From assembly GCA_958296035.1 (NCBI GenBank), contig OY282431.1:496001-560000 (forward strand): 64,000 bases of DNA, written 5' to 3'. Position numbers and translations under genes: made by a program. Numbering within the stretch: the stretch's first letter is position 1; the number at the start of each line of letters is the position of its first letter. Below are positions 19,267 through 29,549 of this stretch, piece by piece. The DNA comes from Paracoccaceae bacterium. GTDB lineage: Bacteria > Pseudomonadota > Alphaproteobacteria > Rhodobacterales > Rhodobacteraceae. Under the pieces are notes generated by a model. It was given only the letters and a program-made list of their open reading frames with translations, had not been told where the DNA came from and ran no database searches.

Positions 19267-20721
19267 ATGATCGGACCGGAACTGAATTTCACGCCGCGCG
19301 GGCTTTTCATTGGTGGAGAGTGGCAGGAAGCGACGGAAGGCAGGAGATTCGAGTCGATCAACCCTTCGACAGGGGAAAGCTTGGGCGAGTTGCCGACCGC
19401 GACCGCGACTGACGTCGACCGAGCAATGCGCGCTGGCCGCGCGGCGTTCGAGTCAGAGTGGGGCTTAATGCCGATCCGCGAGCGCGCAGCCTGTCTGGAG
19501 AATCTTGCTGATCGGCTTCATGAGCACCGACACGAGCTCGCACTGATGGACTGCGTTGACGGGGGCAACGCTTATTCCGGGATGGTAGGCGACGTGAACT
19601 GGACGGTGGCGACACTGCGCTATTTTGCGGGACTGGTCACCGAGGTCAAGGGTGAGACATCCTCCTATGGTCCGAGACACCTGAATTTTACTCGACGCCA
19701 GCCCTACGGGGTTGTGGCAAAGATTAATCCCTTCAACCACCCTCTTCGTTTCTGTGCGGAAAAGTCGGCGGCCGCTCTGGCTGCAGGCAATACGGTGGTT
19801 GTCAAGGCTGCGGAACAGGCACCATTGTCGAGTCTGCGTTTTGGGGAATTATGCGAAGGAGTGCTTCCTCCAGGGGTCGTGAACGTGGTTACTGGCGGTG
19901 CCAAAACCGGATCGGCCATGGTACGCCATCCGCTTGTCGAACGCATCGGCTTCGTGGGGTCGGTCGAGACTGGTCGCATCATCGCCCGGGAGGCGGCAGA
20001 GGGGTTGAAGGAGGTCACACTGGAGCTCGGTGGAAAAAACCCAATTATAATATTTCCTGATGCCGATCCCGTGAAGGCCGCGAAGGCCGCAATCAAAGGC
20101 ATGAACATGAACCGTCAGGGACAGTCATGCAGTTCGACCTCTCGGGTATTCGTTCACGAAACACTCCACGACGAAGTGCTGGCCGCGCTGGTGGTTGAGG
20201 CGGAAGCGCTTCAGGTGGGCTTCCCCTGGGAAGAAGTAAACGAGCTTGGTCCCATCGTATCTGCCCGGCAATACGAGCGGGTAATGGGCTTTATTGCTTC
20301 GGGAATTGAAGAGGGCGCGCGTCTTGTTACAGGGGGTAAGCGACCCGATGCCCCCGCACTCAGCAACGGTTTTTTTGTTTGTCCTACAGTGTTCGATGGT
20401 GTCGATGATTCGATGCGCATTGCGCGCCACGAGATTTTCGGCCCGGTTATGTCTGTGTTTGCCTGGTCTGACCTTGAGGAGGTGCTGGCAAGGGCGAATG
20501 CGCTGCAATACGGTCTTACAGCAGCTATCGTGACCAATGACCTTGAAATGGCCATGGAAACCGCCGATCGCGTTGAAGCTGGCTACGTTTGGATAAACTC
20601 CACTGGCCGCTACATTGGTGCTCCCTATGGAGGCTGGAAACAGAGTGGCTCGGGTCGCGAGGAGTGCATGGAAGAGCTATTGAGCTACACGCGCATCAAG
20701 AACGTAAATCTGCGCTGGTGA
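19267..20721 (+). CDS. phnY: Aldehyde dehydrogenase, probable phosphonoacetaldehyde dehydrogenase
   Basis: An NAD(P)-dependent aldehyde dehydrogenase of 484 residues. Catalytic Cys288 lies in NRQGQSCSSTSRVFVH, the general base Glu253 in VTLELGGKNP, and the oxyanion Asn in AKINPFNHPL; EIFGPVMSVFAW and WINSTG are typical C-terminal motifs. The start is the ATG at 19267 with AGGAG 8-12 nt upstream; the open frame reaches back to 19153 without homology. Context with phosphonoacetate hydrolase points to oxidation of phosphonoacetaldehyde to phosphonoacetate, as PhnY does in Sinorhizobium, but the ALDH superfamily is broad and the substrate is inferred. Confidence 0.78.
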   Translation: MIGPELNFTPRGLFIGGEWQEATEGRRFESINPSTGESLGELPTATATDVDRAMRAGRAAFESEWGLMPIRERAACLENLADRLHEHRHELALMDCVDGGNAYSGMVGDVNWTVATLRYFAGLVTEVKGETSSYGPRHLNFTRRQPYGVVAKINPFNHPLRFCAEKSAAALAAGNTVVVKAAEQAPLSSLRFGELCEGVLPPGVVNVVTGGAKTGSAMVRHPLVERIGFVGSVETGRIIAREAAEGLKEVTLELGGKNPIIIFPDADPVKAAKAAIKGMNMNRQGQSCSSTSRVFVHETLHDEVLAALVVEAEALQVGFPWEEVNELGPIVSARQYERVMGFIASGIEEGARLVTGGKRPDAPALSNGFFVCPTVFDGVDDSMRIARHEIFGPVMSVFAWSDLEEVLARANALQYGLTAAIVTNDLEMAMETADRVEAGYVWINSTGRYIGAPYGGWKQSGSGREECMEELLSYTRIKNVNLRW

Positions 20722-20978
20722 GTTGGGTTAGAGGGAGGGTTACGGGCTGTGTTAACAAGGAGAGCTCAATTCATTGTCTGAAATCGTGTTAGCAGTCAAG
20801 CGCACCCGTGAAAGCTATATTTGAGTACATTATGGAAGACACACAAAACGTCTTTGGTGAGATATCCAGGTTGAACGCCTCGACCTCGAAATATAGCCTC
20901 GCGACATCCACGAGCACATCATGATTCCCTTCGCAATAGTCCTGGTTCCAACATCGTCACGCGTCATCAACGATCTTC

Positions 20979-20996
20979 CAGTTCATGCATGAACTG
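20979..20996. promoter_or_regulatory. Perfect 18-bp palindrome over the helicase start codon
   Basis: CAGTTCATGCATGAACTG is identical to its reverse complement and contains the ATG used by the helicase gene (20985). With no spacer it looks more like a dimeric operator than an RNA hairpin. Role unproven. Confidence 0.4.
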
Positions 20997-23900
20997 ATTG
21001 GCACTGCAACCGCCGAGCTTGCACACATTCTAACGATTCACCTGCCTGCCCTTGGCGAGAGTTGGTGGAAGACGCACGTCGCAGACCGGCTGAGCTTCCA
21101 GCAACAGCGCATCGCGGAGGAACGCGGGCTCACCAGGCTGGAACAGCTGGATTTTGCCTCCCTGCTTCGAATCGTCGACCAGAATTGGTACGAACTCTCC
21201 GAGGCACTCAATCTGCCGCGCGAGGGGCGCACCTTGGTCAGGGAATTGCAGTCCGTGCGCAATCGGTGGGCGCACCGGTCGGCGGTGCCGGTTCCTGCAG
21301 AGGATCAGTACCGCGATGCCGACACCCTGGCCCGTGTTCTGGGTATGCTTGGTGCCAAGCCGGCGTCAGTCGAGGCGGCAGAATCGGCGAAGAGACGCGC
21401 CCTTTCCGACTTGGTGGCACCATCCGACGCGCCCTCGAATGCCAAGCTTGATCCTGCCAGTATCGGTCTGCTAACCGCACGTCCAGGCGACCCTACAATC
21501 TGCGCCGTCGCTTCACACGCTGCATCGACGATGTTCAAGGTCGGCGATCTCGTAGCGCTGCGCTCCGATCCGAACACCAAAGTGGCGATCATTGGTGTCA
21601 CGGTCGGCACCGCCGAGACCCGCTACCAGGTGTTCCAGGATCAACGTTCGGTCTCTTACTACGAGAGCCAGCTTCGTCCCATCAAGCCCGCCGACGCACA
21701 CTCCCTACTCAGCGCCGGCGACCTGCGTGCCCATCTGACCAGCCTGCATCTGCTATCGCCGTCTACCGCTAACCTGTATTCGCTGCGATCCGGGCGCGTT
21801 CACTATGTGCCTTATCAGTATCGCCCCGTCTTGAGATTGATCCGGGCTGACCGGCCGCGCCTGTTGATCGCCGACGAGGTGGGCGTGGGCAAGACGATTG
21901 AGGCCGGACTGATCATCAAGGAGTTGCGGGCCCGGACGGACATCTCTTCGGTGCTGATCATCTGTCCAAAGGCGCTCGTGACCGAACGCAAATGGGTCGT
22001 CGAGATGAAGCGATTCGACGAGCACTTCGAGGCGCTCGACGGCCGGACGCTCCGTCACTGTCTGCATGAAACCGACCTGGAAGGCGAATGGCCCGACAGC
22101 TATGCTAAGGCCATCATCCCGTTCTCCCTGTTCGATTCAGACCTGCTCTTCGGCAAAAGGAGAAGAGGGTCGCGGGCCAACGGAGGGTTACTCGGCCTTG
22201 ATCCGCCGCCCAGGTTCGATCTCGTGATCGTCGACGAGGCGCACCACATCCGCAACGCGGAGACTTATCTCCATCAGGCGGTGCGCTATTTCTGCGATAA
22301 TGCCCAGGCCGCCGTCTTTCTAACCGCCACTCCGGTCCAACTCGGCAGCGAAGACCTCTTTACCTTGTTGAACGTATTGCGACCGGACCTCGTCATCGAC
22401 CACCTGAGTTTTGAGCTGATGGCTGCGCCCAATAAGTTCATCAACGCGGCCGTGAGCCATTGCCGCACCAGTGCGGAATGCTGGCAGGTCGAAGCCCGGG
22501 CCTGCTTGGTTCAGGTCGCGCAGACCGAGTGGGGCCGCCTCTTCCTACGAGAATCGCCGGCCTTCCAGGACATCTACGATCGGTTAGCAGAGGAGCAGAT
22601 TGACGACGCCATCCGCATCCGCATCATTCGGTCACTGGAGGAGCTTTATACCTTCAGCCCGATGATCAACCGGACCCGCCGCCGGGATATCGGGGAATTT
22701 ACGACCCGCCGTCCCGAAACGCTCACGGTCGAGTTCACGTCCTTTCAACGCCGATTTCATGACGATCTGCTCGACGTCGTAAGCCGCATCCTGGCTCGCA
22801 CCCACGGCGAGCAGAACGTTAAGTTCATGATGACCACGATCCGCCGGCAGGCGGCGAGTTGCCTCTATGGCCTCGCCCCCCTGTTGCGCGACATGCTTGC
22901 CGGAAAACTGGACAGCCTTGAAGCCATGGACGGAGCCATTGGCGAAGCCCCTGTCGATGGCGCCTTCCTTGCCAAGATCCGGGCCGATATTAAGGCACTT
23001 CTGGCGAGGGCCAACGATCTTGATCCCCTCGACCCCAAGGTGCAGGCCCTTGTCGGTGTCCTGCGGGACAAGGACCGAATGGCCAACAACAAGTCGCTGG
23101 TTTTCAGCACCTTTCGGCACACACTCGCCTATATCGAGAAACACGTTGCGGATGCGGGGTTGCGCTACGGCCTCGTACACGGTGGCGTCAGGGACGACCA
23201 CCGTGCCGAGCTGCGCCGTCGGTTCGCCTTGCCGAAGGATGACCCGGAGGCACTGGACATCCTGCTATCCTCCGAGGTAGGCGGCGAGGGCCTTGACTTC
23301 CAGTTCTGCGACCTGCTGGTCAACTACGACCTGCCGTGGAACCCCATGCGTATCGAACAGCGTATCGGGCGTATCGACCGCTACGGCCAACAGAGCGAGA
23401 GCGTTGCCATCGTCAACCTGATTACGCCCGGCACGGTCGACGCGGACATATACGAACGCTGCCTGGTGCGTATCGGCGTGTTTCATCACGCGGTCGGAGG
23501 CAGCGAAGAGATTCTTGGCGAGATTACGCGGGAGATCCACAACATCGCCGATAGCTTCACGCTGACTCCCGAACAGCGTGCCGAGCGCCTGCAACAACTC
23601 GGCGACAACAAGATTGGCCAGGTTCAGGAAGAAACCGCGCTTGAGGAGGAGCAGGCCGAGCTATTCGGCTTGACGGTCCCCAAGCAGTCCTGGCGTGAGG
23701 AAATCGCGGAGGCCGAAAGCTTTTGGCTGTCTCCGGAAGCACTGCAAAGGTGCGTTTCTGCCTATCTGGAGAGCGTCTCGGAGACCGATAGAGCTTATTT
23801 GCTCGGTGACAGGCCCCTCAAGACTCTGCGTCTCAACCAGAAGATGCGGGCCAAGCTGCTCGACGACTACCGCTGCAAGCCACGACCCACCGATCCGGTC

Positions 23901-24581
23901 ACCCGGCATTGGGAGAAGTGGCTTAAGGGTACCGACCCGTTGCTTCGGGTAACCTTCGTCCAGAATACCGCCGCCGCCGACCCGAAGACCGTCTATATCA
24001 ACGTCCTGCATCCCCTGGTCAGGCAAGCGGCGCGGCACCTGGAACGCTCCCAAGCGGCGCAGGTAAGTCTGATCGCCTCAAGCGAAGCTGTCCCACCGGG
24101 CGAATATCCGTTCGCCCTCTACCAGTGGCGCCATGTCGGCATTCGCTCCGATGACAAGCTGATGGCGGTCACCTCAGACCCCGAGTTGGACAGCGCGGTG
24201 ATGTCTCTATTGGAAGTCGCAGCCGACGCGCCCGCCGGCACCGCACCCGACGAAGTTGCAATCGAACAGCTCGATAAGAGGCACCACGTCAAATGGCGCG
24301 CTGCACGCGCAAACCATATGGCGGAGAACCGGGGACTCGTTCAACACCGGCAGCAAAGCCTGAGGACCAGCCACGGGGCCCGATGCAAGTTGCTGGAGGA
24401 CCAGATCGGCAACACGACAAACGACAATATTCGCCGGATGAAGGAGAGCGAATTGGCACGCGCTAAGTGTGATTATGATTTCAGGGTTGCCGAGTTGGAG
24501 AGGCTGGCGGAAAGCGCCGACATCCACGCCACGCTACGGGTCAAGGGCATGCTTCGAATCACGCGGGTAGACGTGGCATGA
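20985..24581 (+). CDS. SNF2/DEAH-type helicase with N-terminal HEPN-like domain, candidate defence protein
   Basis: A 1198-residue protein. Residues 1-110 resemble a Swt1-type HEPN domain, with VRNRWAHRSA giving an Rx4H signature (Arg92, His97) like HEPN RNases. A beta-rich linker follows (about 185-250). The helicase core has Walker A ADEVGVGKTIEAG (Lys303), DEAH box VIVDEAHHI (417-420), motif III FLTATPVQ, motif V SSEVGGEGLDFQFC, and motif VI MRIEQRIGRIDRYGQ (Arg796, Arg799). The last 300 residues are helical and charged. Its TGA overlaps the ATG of the GHKL ATPase gene by 4 bp, so the two are translationally coupled. This architecture is typical of phage-defence islands, but I do not match it to a named system. 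No good Shine-Dalgarno precedes the ATG. It appears intact. Confidence 0.85.
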   Translation: MHELIGTATAELAHILTIHLPALGESWWKTHVADRLSFQQQRIAEERGLTRLEQLDFASLLRIVDQNWYELSEALNLPREGRTLVRELQSVRNRWAHRSAVPVPAEDQYRDADTLARVLGMLGAKPASVEAAESAKRRALSDLVAPSDAPSNAKLDPASIGLLTARPGDPTICAVASHAASTMFKVGDLVALRSDPNTKVAIIGVTVGTAETRYQVFQDQRSVSYYESQLRPIKPADAHSLLSAGDLRAHLTSLHLLSPSTANLYSLRSGRVHYVPYQYRPVLRLIRADRPRLLIADEVGVGKTIEAGLIIKELRARTDISSVLIICPKALVTERKWVVEMKRFDEHFEALDGRTLRHCLHETDLEGEWPDSYAKAIIPFSLFDSDLLFGKRRRGSRANGGLLGLDPPPRFDLVIVDEAHHIRNAETYLHQAVRYFCDNAQAAVFLTATPVQLGSEDLFTLLNVLRPDLVIDHLSFELMAAPNKFINAAVSHCRTSAECWQVEARACLVQVAQTEWGRLFLRESPAFQDIYDRLAEEQIDDAIRIRIIRSLEELYTFSPMINRTRRRDIGEFTTRRPETLTVEFTSFQRRFHDDLLDVVSRILARTHGEQNVKFMMTTIRRQAASCLYGLAPLLRDMLAGKLDSLEAMDGAIGEAPVDGAFLAKIRADIKALLARANDLDPLDPKVQALVGVLRDKDRMANNKSLVFSTFRHTLAYIEKHVADAGLRYGLVHGGVRDDHRAELRRRFALPKDDPEALDILLSSEVGGEGLDFQFCDLLVNYDLPWNPMRIEQRIGRIDRYGQQSESVAIVNLITPGTVDADIYERCLVRIGVFHHAVGGSEEILGEITREIHNIADSFTLTPEQRAERLQQLGDNKIGQVQEETALEEEQAELFGLTVPKQSWREEIAEAESFWLSPEALQRCVSAYLESVSETDRAYLLGDRPLKTLRLNQKMRAKLLDDYRCKPRPTDPVTRHWEKWLKGTDPLLRVTFVQNTAAADPKTVYINVLHPLVRQAARHLERSQAAQVSLIASSEAVPPGEYPFALYQWRHVGIRSDDKLMAVTSDPELDSAVMSLLEVAADAPAGTAPDEVAIEQLDKRHHVKWRAARANHMAENRGLVQHRQQSLRTSHGARCKLLEDQIGNTTNDNIRRMKESELARAKCDYDFRVAELERLAESADIHATLRVKGMLRITRVDVA

Positions 24582-27406
24582 CCGTCATTGAGAGGATTCA
24601 CCAGGATCACCGGGACCTTGCCCGCGTCCTGAAAAAGCATGCAGGCATCCGCAGGGTAGTCGAAGACCTCTATCCGAATACCGCGCATTTCATATACGAG
24701 CTGCTCCAGAATGCCGAGGACACAGGGGCAACCGAGGCTGCATTCGTCCTTACCGCGGACAAGCTCGTGTTCGAGCACGACGGCCGCGCGTTCAACGAAG
24801 CTGACATCCGGGCCATCACCGATATCGGGGAGGGAACCAAGACGGAGGACAACGAGCAGATCGGCCGCTTCGGCATCGGCTTTAAGGCTGTGTTCGCCTA
24901 CACGGAGACGCCGCGCATCTGGTCGCCGAGCTATTCCTTCAAGATTTCCGAAATGGTGCTCCCGTCGGAGATTCCATCGGTCTCAAACCTACGCAAACGC
25001 ACGCGCTTCGAGTTCCCGTTCAACTCTCGAAAGATGCACCAAGCCCAGGCCTTCTCTGAGGTGAAGGCCGGCCTGGAAGAGATTTCCGACAACACGCTGC
25101 TTTTCCTCTCCAACATCGAAATGATTCATTGGCGGATCGACGGAGTTCGGGAAGGCCGGCTGCTCCGGATTCAGCATTCGGATCATCACATCGGGATTCT
25201 TCGAGAGAATGACGACAGGCCGACCGAAAGCACAAATTTCCTCCGATTCACTGAACCGGTCGACGGATTCGAGTGCCAGCATGCTGCCGTCGCCTTCGAA
25301 CTTGAGCCGATCCTCAGAGACGACCCTTCAATTGGGTCCACACCCTTAGAAGAGCAGTTTCGGATTTCGCCCTCGAAACGTGGATGCGTCGCCGTCTACT
25401 TTACGGCAGCGAAGGAAACTTCGAATCTACGCTTCCATCTCCACGCGCCATTCGTCCCGGATCTCAGCCGCTCAAGCATCAAGGACACGCCGGCAAACCT
25501 ACCGCTCTTCAAACAACTCGCCGGGATTGCGGCAAAATCGCTGTCGTCAATCCGCGATCTCGGCTTGCTGGATCGAGAGTTTCTCGCCGTATTGCCGAAC
25601 AGCCAGGATGAAGTCTCCACCCAGTATGCAGACATACGCGACGCCATCGTCGATGCGATGAACAAACGGGCGCTTACTCCCACACACGCCGGCGGCCATG
25701 AACCGGCCGGCCGATTGCTGCAGGCGGAGGCCGGATTGAAGAGCCTGCTTGATCACGATGATATCAATTTCCTGTTCGACACCACCAATCACCGGCGAGA
25801 CTGGGCGATTACTGCGAGGCAAAGAAACAGCCGCGAGGACCGCTTTCTCAGCGATCTCGATATCAAGCGATGGGGTGTCGAGCAGTTCGTGAAGGAATTG
25901 GACAAGCGTTTGTCCAATAAAAGCCGATTCTGCTTTTCGACCACTTCTTGGAAGCAAGGACCCGACGGACCGTTTCTCGGCTGGATATGCCGGAAACCAG
26001 CTGAGTGGCATCGGGCACTGTATGCCCTTTTTTATCGGGAGCTGGAAAACAAGCTGAATCTCTTCAAACAAATCTGTATCGTCAGGTGCTCGGACGGCGA
26101 GTATAGAATTGGCAGCCACACCTATTTCCCGACCCCTGAAACCCGAGAAGACACCATCCATCCCCGCGTCGCAGAAGAGACGTATACAGGCGGGGGAACC
26201 AAAACCGAGCAGAAGCGCGCCAGGGCGTTTCTGGACGGCGTCGGTGTCTGCGAGGTGGGAGAATACGAGCAGATTGAGGCTATTCTCAAACGGCGATATG
26301 CGGCTCCCGCCAGCGTCCCGCCTTGGCAGACCCATCAATCCGACCTGAGGCGCTTCATTGCCCTCGTGGAGGATAAACCGAGTACGAGCAGCCTCTTCAA
26401 GGATTATTTCATCATTGAGGGCTCAAACCATCTCTGGTCCCGACCAGGCGGTCTGTATCTTGATGAGCCATATCTCAAAACTGGACTGAAAGCCTACTAC
26501 GAACCCCTCGCGTCAGGGGCTAACCGCACGGCATTGTCTGACGCCTATAGCGACTTCGACATGCTGCCGCAGCTTATCGAGTTCGCGCAGTCGTGCGGCG
26601 TTGCCGACCGGCTGGCGATTGCGGAGGTCAGTTGCCGCGACAACCCCGAAAAGAAAGAACTACTCAGCGCTCCAGGGTCAGTTCTTACCGAAACCGGGAT
26701 CGACACCGACTTTGCAATTCCCGAGCTCGAAGCCTTGTTTGAGACACCGAATCCGGCTCTTTCCCATCTCGTCTGGCAGACCCTTTGTGTCCGATCGGAC
26801 GACAAGAGAATCCTGAAGGCCACCTATCAAAAAAACAAATCCAATTACCCGCGCTATGCCGATTCACAGTTGGTTCACCAATTGCGCAACGCCGCTTGGG
26901 TTCCCCAACAGGACGCCACGTTCGTCCGCCCTGCCGAGGCCTCGAGTGATCTGCTGCCCAAAGTCTTTCCTTTCGATCCCGGTTGGGCATGGATTACTAA
27001 GATCTACTTCGGCGAGGAGACCGAAACGCTGATTCAGGGATTCGCTGACGCACTCGGCTTTGGCGACGACGAGCTCGCGGTGTTCAGGCGATTTGTGGAT
27101 CTGGCGCCAGATATCCGAAAGGGACTCCTAGAGGGTGTGAGCCAGGTCGACTTGCCCGTTAACAAACCTAATAATCCTGACCGAAGGGCCAGGTCAGTTC
27201 GGAAAAATGCCCGCCAAGCGCCTGAGCGCAAAACCGAGCAGCGTAAGCGGTTGGTGTCTGTCAATCGCGACCGAATCAAGAGAGAAAAAGCAACGCCCTA
27301 TCTGCGGGAACTCTATACCAACGCAGACGGCGTAACCTTCTGTCAAGCGTGCAAGGATAGCCTCCAGGGCGATTCAAAAGTCCTGCGTTTTCTGATTGCC
27401 ATGTAA
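24578..27406 (+). pseudogene. Sacsin-type GHKL ATPase gene, 3' end cut off by an IS element
   Basis: The interrupted reading frame gives 942 residues: 929 native plus 13 encoded by the IS end. The N-terminal Bergerat ATP-binding fold is complete: HFIYELLQNAEDTGATE (Glu41, Asn45), FEHDGRAFNEADIRAI (Asp68-x-Gly), and IGEGTK with IGRFGIGFKAVFAYTE (glycine-rich lid, 96-103). This is the sacsin/MORC-like HATPase type. The long middle region is unfamiliar. Before the insertion the C-terminus reads PYLRELYTNADGVTFCQACK, with a CxxC at 922/925. The rest of that domain lies beyond the IS at 29560-29835, and rejoining gives one frame of 1020 residues. The truncated product may be made but lacks its zinc-binding C-terminus. 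It forms an operon with the upstream helicase (ATGA overlap). Confidence 0.85.
27355..27364. repeat. Left target site duplication (10 bp)
   Basis: GGATAGCCTC here is repeated exactly at 29550-29559, bracketing the IS. Ten bp fits the ISAs1 family. Confidence 0.9.
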
Positions 27407-29549
27407 TGTGGTTTCTGTGTGTCAGCCAGGCCATTATTTTGCCGGATTTATTGACCTCAGTACCGTAAGCCTGCTGGCCATTCATATGTCATGATGCTAT
27501 GGGGCCAGGCATCATGACTGTATCTGCTTCAGAGACTGATATTCCGCTTCGTGAGGTCGAGGTCCACCTCGTGCGCAGCATGGATGCGAAGAGGCGCTGG
27601 GATGCGCTGGTCCGGGCCCATCATTACCTGCCCTGGCAGCGGCTTTTCGGCAAGGCCCTGCATCATGTTGCCGTCCATGACGGCCGCTGGCTGGCTCTGA
27701 TTGGCTGGCAGGGCGGGGCCTTCAAGGTCGGTGTCCGCGACCGCTGGATCGGCTGGTCCCCGCACCAGCAGTTCGCCCGCCTGCATCTGGTTGCCAACAA
27801 CGCCCGCTATGTCCTGCTCGGGCCGAGGCGCCCCCGCAACCTGGCCTCGCGGGTGCTGGCCCTCAGCCTGGCACGCCTGTCTGCCGACATGCAGCACATG
27901 CATGGCTACCCGGTCTACCTGGCCGAAACATTCGTCGATACGGCCCGTTTCCACGGCACCTGCTACCGGGCCGCCAACTGGCGCTCGCTCGGCCTCACCC
28001 GCGGGTTTGCCCGCCGGCCGGGCCGATCACCCCGCTGGCACCACCATGGACAACCCAAGGAGGTCTTTGTGTATCCCTTGCATGCCGAGGCCCGGCAGAA
28101 CCTGTGCGCTGATTCGGCCCCCCACGCCATGAAGGGTGACAAGGCGGCCGCACTCCCCGATGCCCGGACCCTGGGCAGCCTCCATGACCACCTTGCCGGC
28201 ATGCCCGATTTTCGCCGCGCCCGGGGACAACGCTACGCCCTGGCCTGCTACTTCACCATCATGATCGCCGCCCGGCTCTGTGGCTATCGGGGCTATACCG
28301 CCTGTGCCGAATTCGCCGCCCGGCTCGACCAGGACCAACGCGCCGCCATCGGCGCCTTCCGAAGCCCGAAGCAGCAACGCTTCACCGTGCCGGTGGCCGC
28401 CTCCTTCCACAACATCCTGCGTGGGATGCCGCCCGATACCCTCGATACGGTGTTTCGAGAATATTGCTTGTCGCGTAGCGACAGTCAGGCTGCCCTGGCC
28501 ATCGATGGCAAGACCATGCGCGGCGCCTCCCGGCAACGCCCGGACAATGCGAACATCATCACCCTCGCCGCCATCGAACACGGTACCGGTCTGGTCGTCG
28601 GTCAGAACCGGGTTGCCGAGGGCAGCAACGAAATCCCGGCCCTGCGTGACCTTGTCGCTCGGGTCGGCGCCCGACAACGGGTCTTCACGGCTGACGCCAT
28701 GCATGTCCAGCAGGAGACCGCATCGGCTGTCGTTGATGCCGGGGGCCACTACGTTCTGACGGCGGTCAAGGACAACCAGAAAACAATGCACGATCAGCTG
28801 CGCCGCTTCGGTGGCTGGAGCGAGGCCGAAACAGTCCAGGACGACATCGACAAGCAGCATGGCCGCATCGAACAGCGCAGCTGTACGGTGGTCGATCTCT
28901 CCGACAAGACAGGGGACAGCTTCTGTCCCCTGTATGGCCGGCGCCAGGCCTTCCGCATCGAACGCTATCGTGAACAGGTCAAGACCGGCAAGATCAGCAC
29001 CGAAACCATCTACGGCCTGACCTCGCTGGCCCCCGGAGAGGCCGGCCCCCGGGAGATCGCCGATCATGTCAGGTCCCACTGGCAGATCGAGAACCGGCTC
29101 CACTATGTCCGCGATTTCACCTTCGACGAGGATCGCTGCCGGGCCCACACACAGAACATCCCCCAGAACCTGGCGGCCATCTCCAACATGGCCATCTCGC
29201 TCATCAGGCTTGACAGCCGCTTCGCATACATACCGCCAGCCAACCGGCATTTTGGTGCCAATCCCCAGGAGGCCCTTGATGCCGTCATGACATGACGGTT
29301 GCGTGTTGCCCCCCCGGTCAGGGTGGCACACGGGTCATCCTTCTGACCGCGTTTTCTGCGATCGTGACCTCTGGCGGGGCCTGCAGAGCCATGGGGTTCG
29401 GCACCTGTCCGATGCTGTCTGTGGATGGACATTGCCGCTGTCGGGCCGGACCTGCCCGCCAATCACACGACATGACAGCCAGATGATGGTTGAAGTTCAG
29501 AAACGAAGACTGGAATTAGGGCATGACCACTGACTATTGAATAGGCCTG
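27365..29549 (+). mobile_element. ISAs1-family insertion sequence with DruA-fused transposase
   Basis: A 2185-bp element with ends defined by inverted repeats. The left end CAGGGCGATTCAAAAGTC and the right end (reverse complement) CAGGCCTATTCAATAGTC agree at 15 of 18 positions. It is flanked by an exact 10-bp duplication and carries one large gene that appears intact. It interrupts codon 929/930 of a GHKL ATPase gene. Perfect flanks and an open transposase frame indicate a recent insertion, and the element may still be active. Confidence 0.92.
27499..29295 (+). CDS. ISAs1-family transposase with N-terminal DruA/DUF4338 domain
   Basis: A 598-residue fusion. Residues ~10-195 match the DUF4338 (DruA) domain: HHYLPWQRLFGKALHHVAV, RDRWIGWSPHQQFARLHLV, NNARYVLLG, NLASRVLALSLARL, AETFVDTARFHGTCYRAANW and KEVFVYPLHAEAR. 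Residues ~215-590 are an ISAs1 DDE transposase: LGSLHDHLAGMPDFRRARGQ, AIDGKTMRGASRQR (first Asp), VFTADAMHVQQETASAV (second Asp), YVLTAVKDNQKTM, and HWQIENRLHYVRDFTFDEDR (catalytic Glu). The start may instead be the ATG at 27514. DruA alone is known from Druantia anti-phage systems. Here the domain is part of a transposase, so the gene itself should not be called Druantia. Confidence 0.9.
   Translation: MGPGIMTVSASETDIPLREVEVHLVRSMDAKRRWDALVRAHHYLPWQRLFGKALHHVAVHDGRWLALIGWQGGAFKVGVRDRWIGWSPHQQFARLHLVANNARYVLLGPRRPRNLASRVLALSLARLSADMQHMHGYPVYLAETFVDTARFHGTCYRAANWRSLGLTRGFARRPGRSPRWHHHGQPKEVFVYPLHAEARQNLCADSAPHAMKGDKAAALPDARTLGSLHDHLAGMPDFRRARGQRYALACYFTIMIAARLCGYRGYTACAEFAARLDQDQRAAIGAFRSPKQQRFTVPVAASFHNILRGMPPDTLDTVFREYCLSRSDSQAALAIDGKTMRGASRQRPDNANIITLAAIEHGTGLVVGQNRVAEGSNEIPALRDLVARVGARQRVFTADAMHVQQETASAVVDAGGHYVLTAVKDNQKTMHDQLRRFGGWSEAETVQDDIDKQHGRIEQRSCTVVDLSDKTGDSFCPLYGRRQAFRIERYREQVKTGKISTETIYGLTSLAPGEAGPREIADHVRSHWQIENRLHYVRDFTFDEDRCRAHTQNIPQNLAAISNMAISLIRLDSRFAYIPPANRHFGANPQEALDAVMT

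Noticed and set aside
27499-29295. Calling the locus a Druantia defence system because of DruA
   Set aside because: The DruA domain is fused to a DDE transposase between terminal inverted repeats and target duplications, and no druB-E genes are present.
28027-29331. A 434-codon frame on the minus strand across the transposase gene
   Set aside because: It is a codon-bias shadow of the plus-strand transposase, whose domains and IS ends are unambiguous. The antisense frame has no family motifs.
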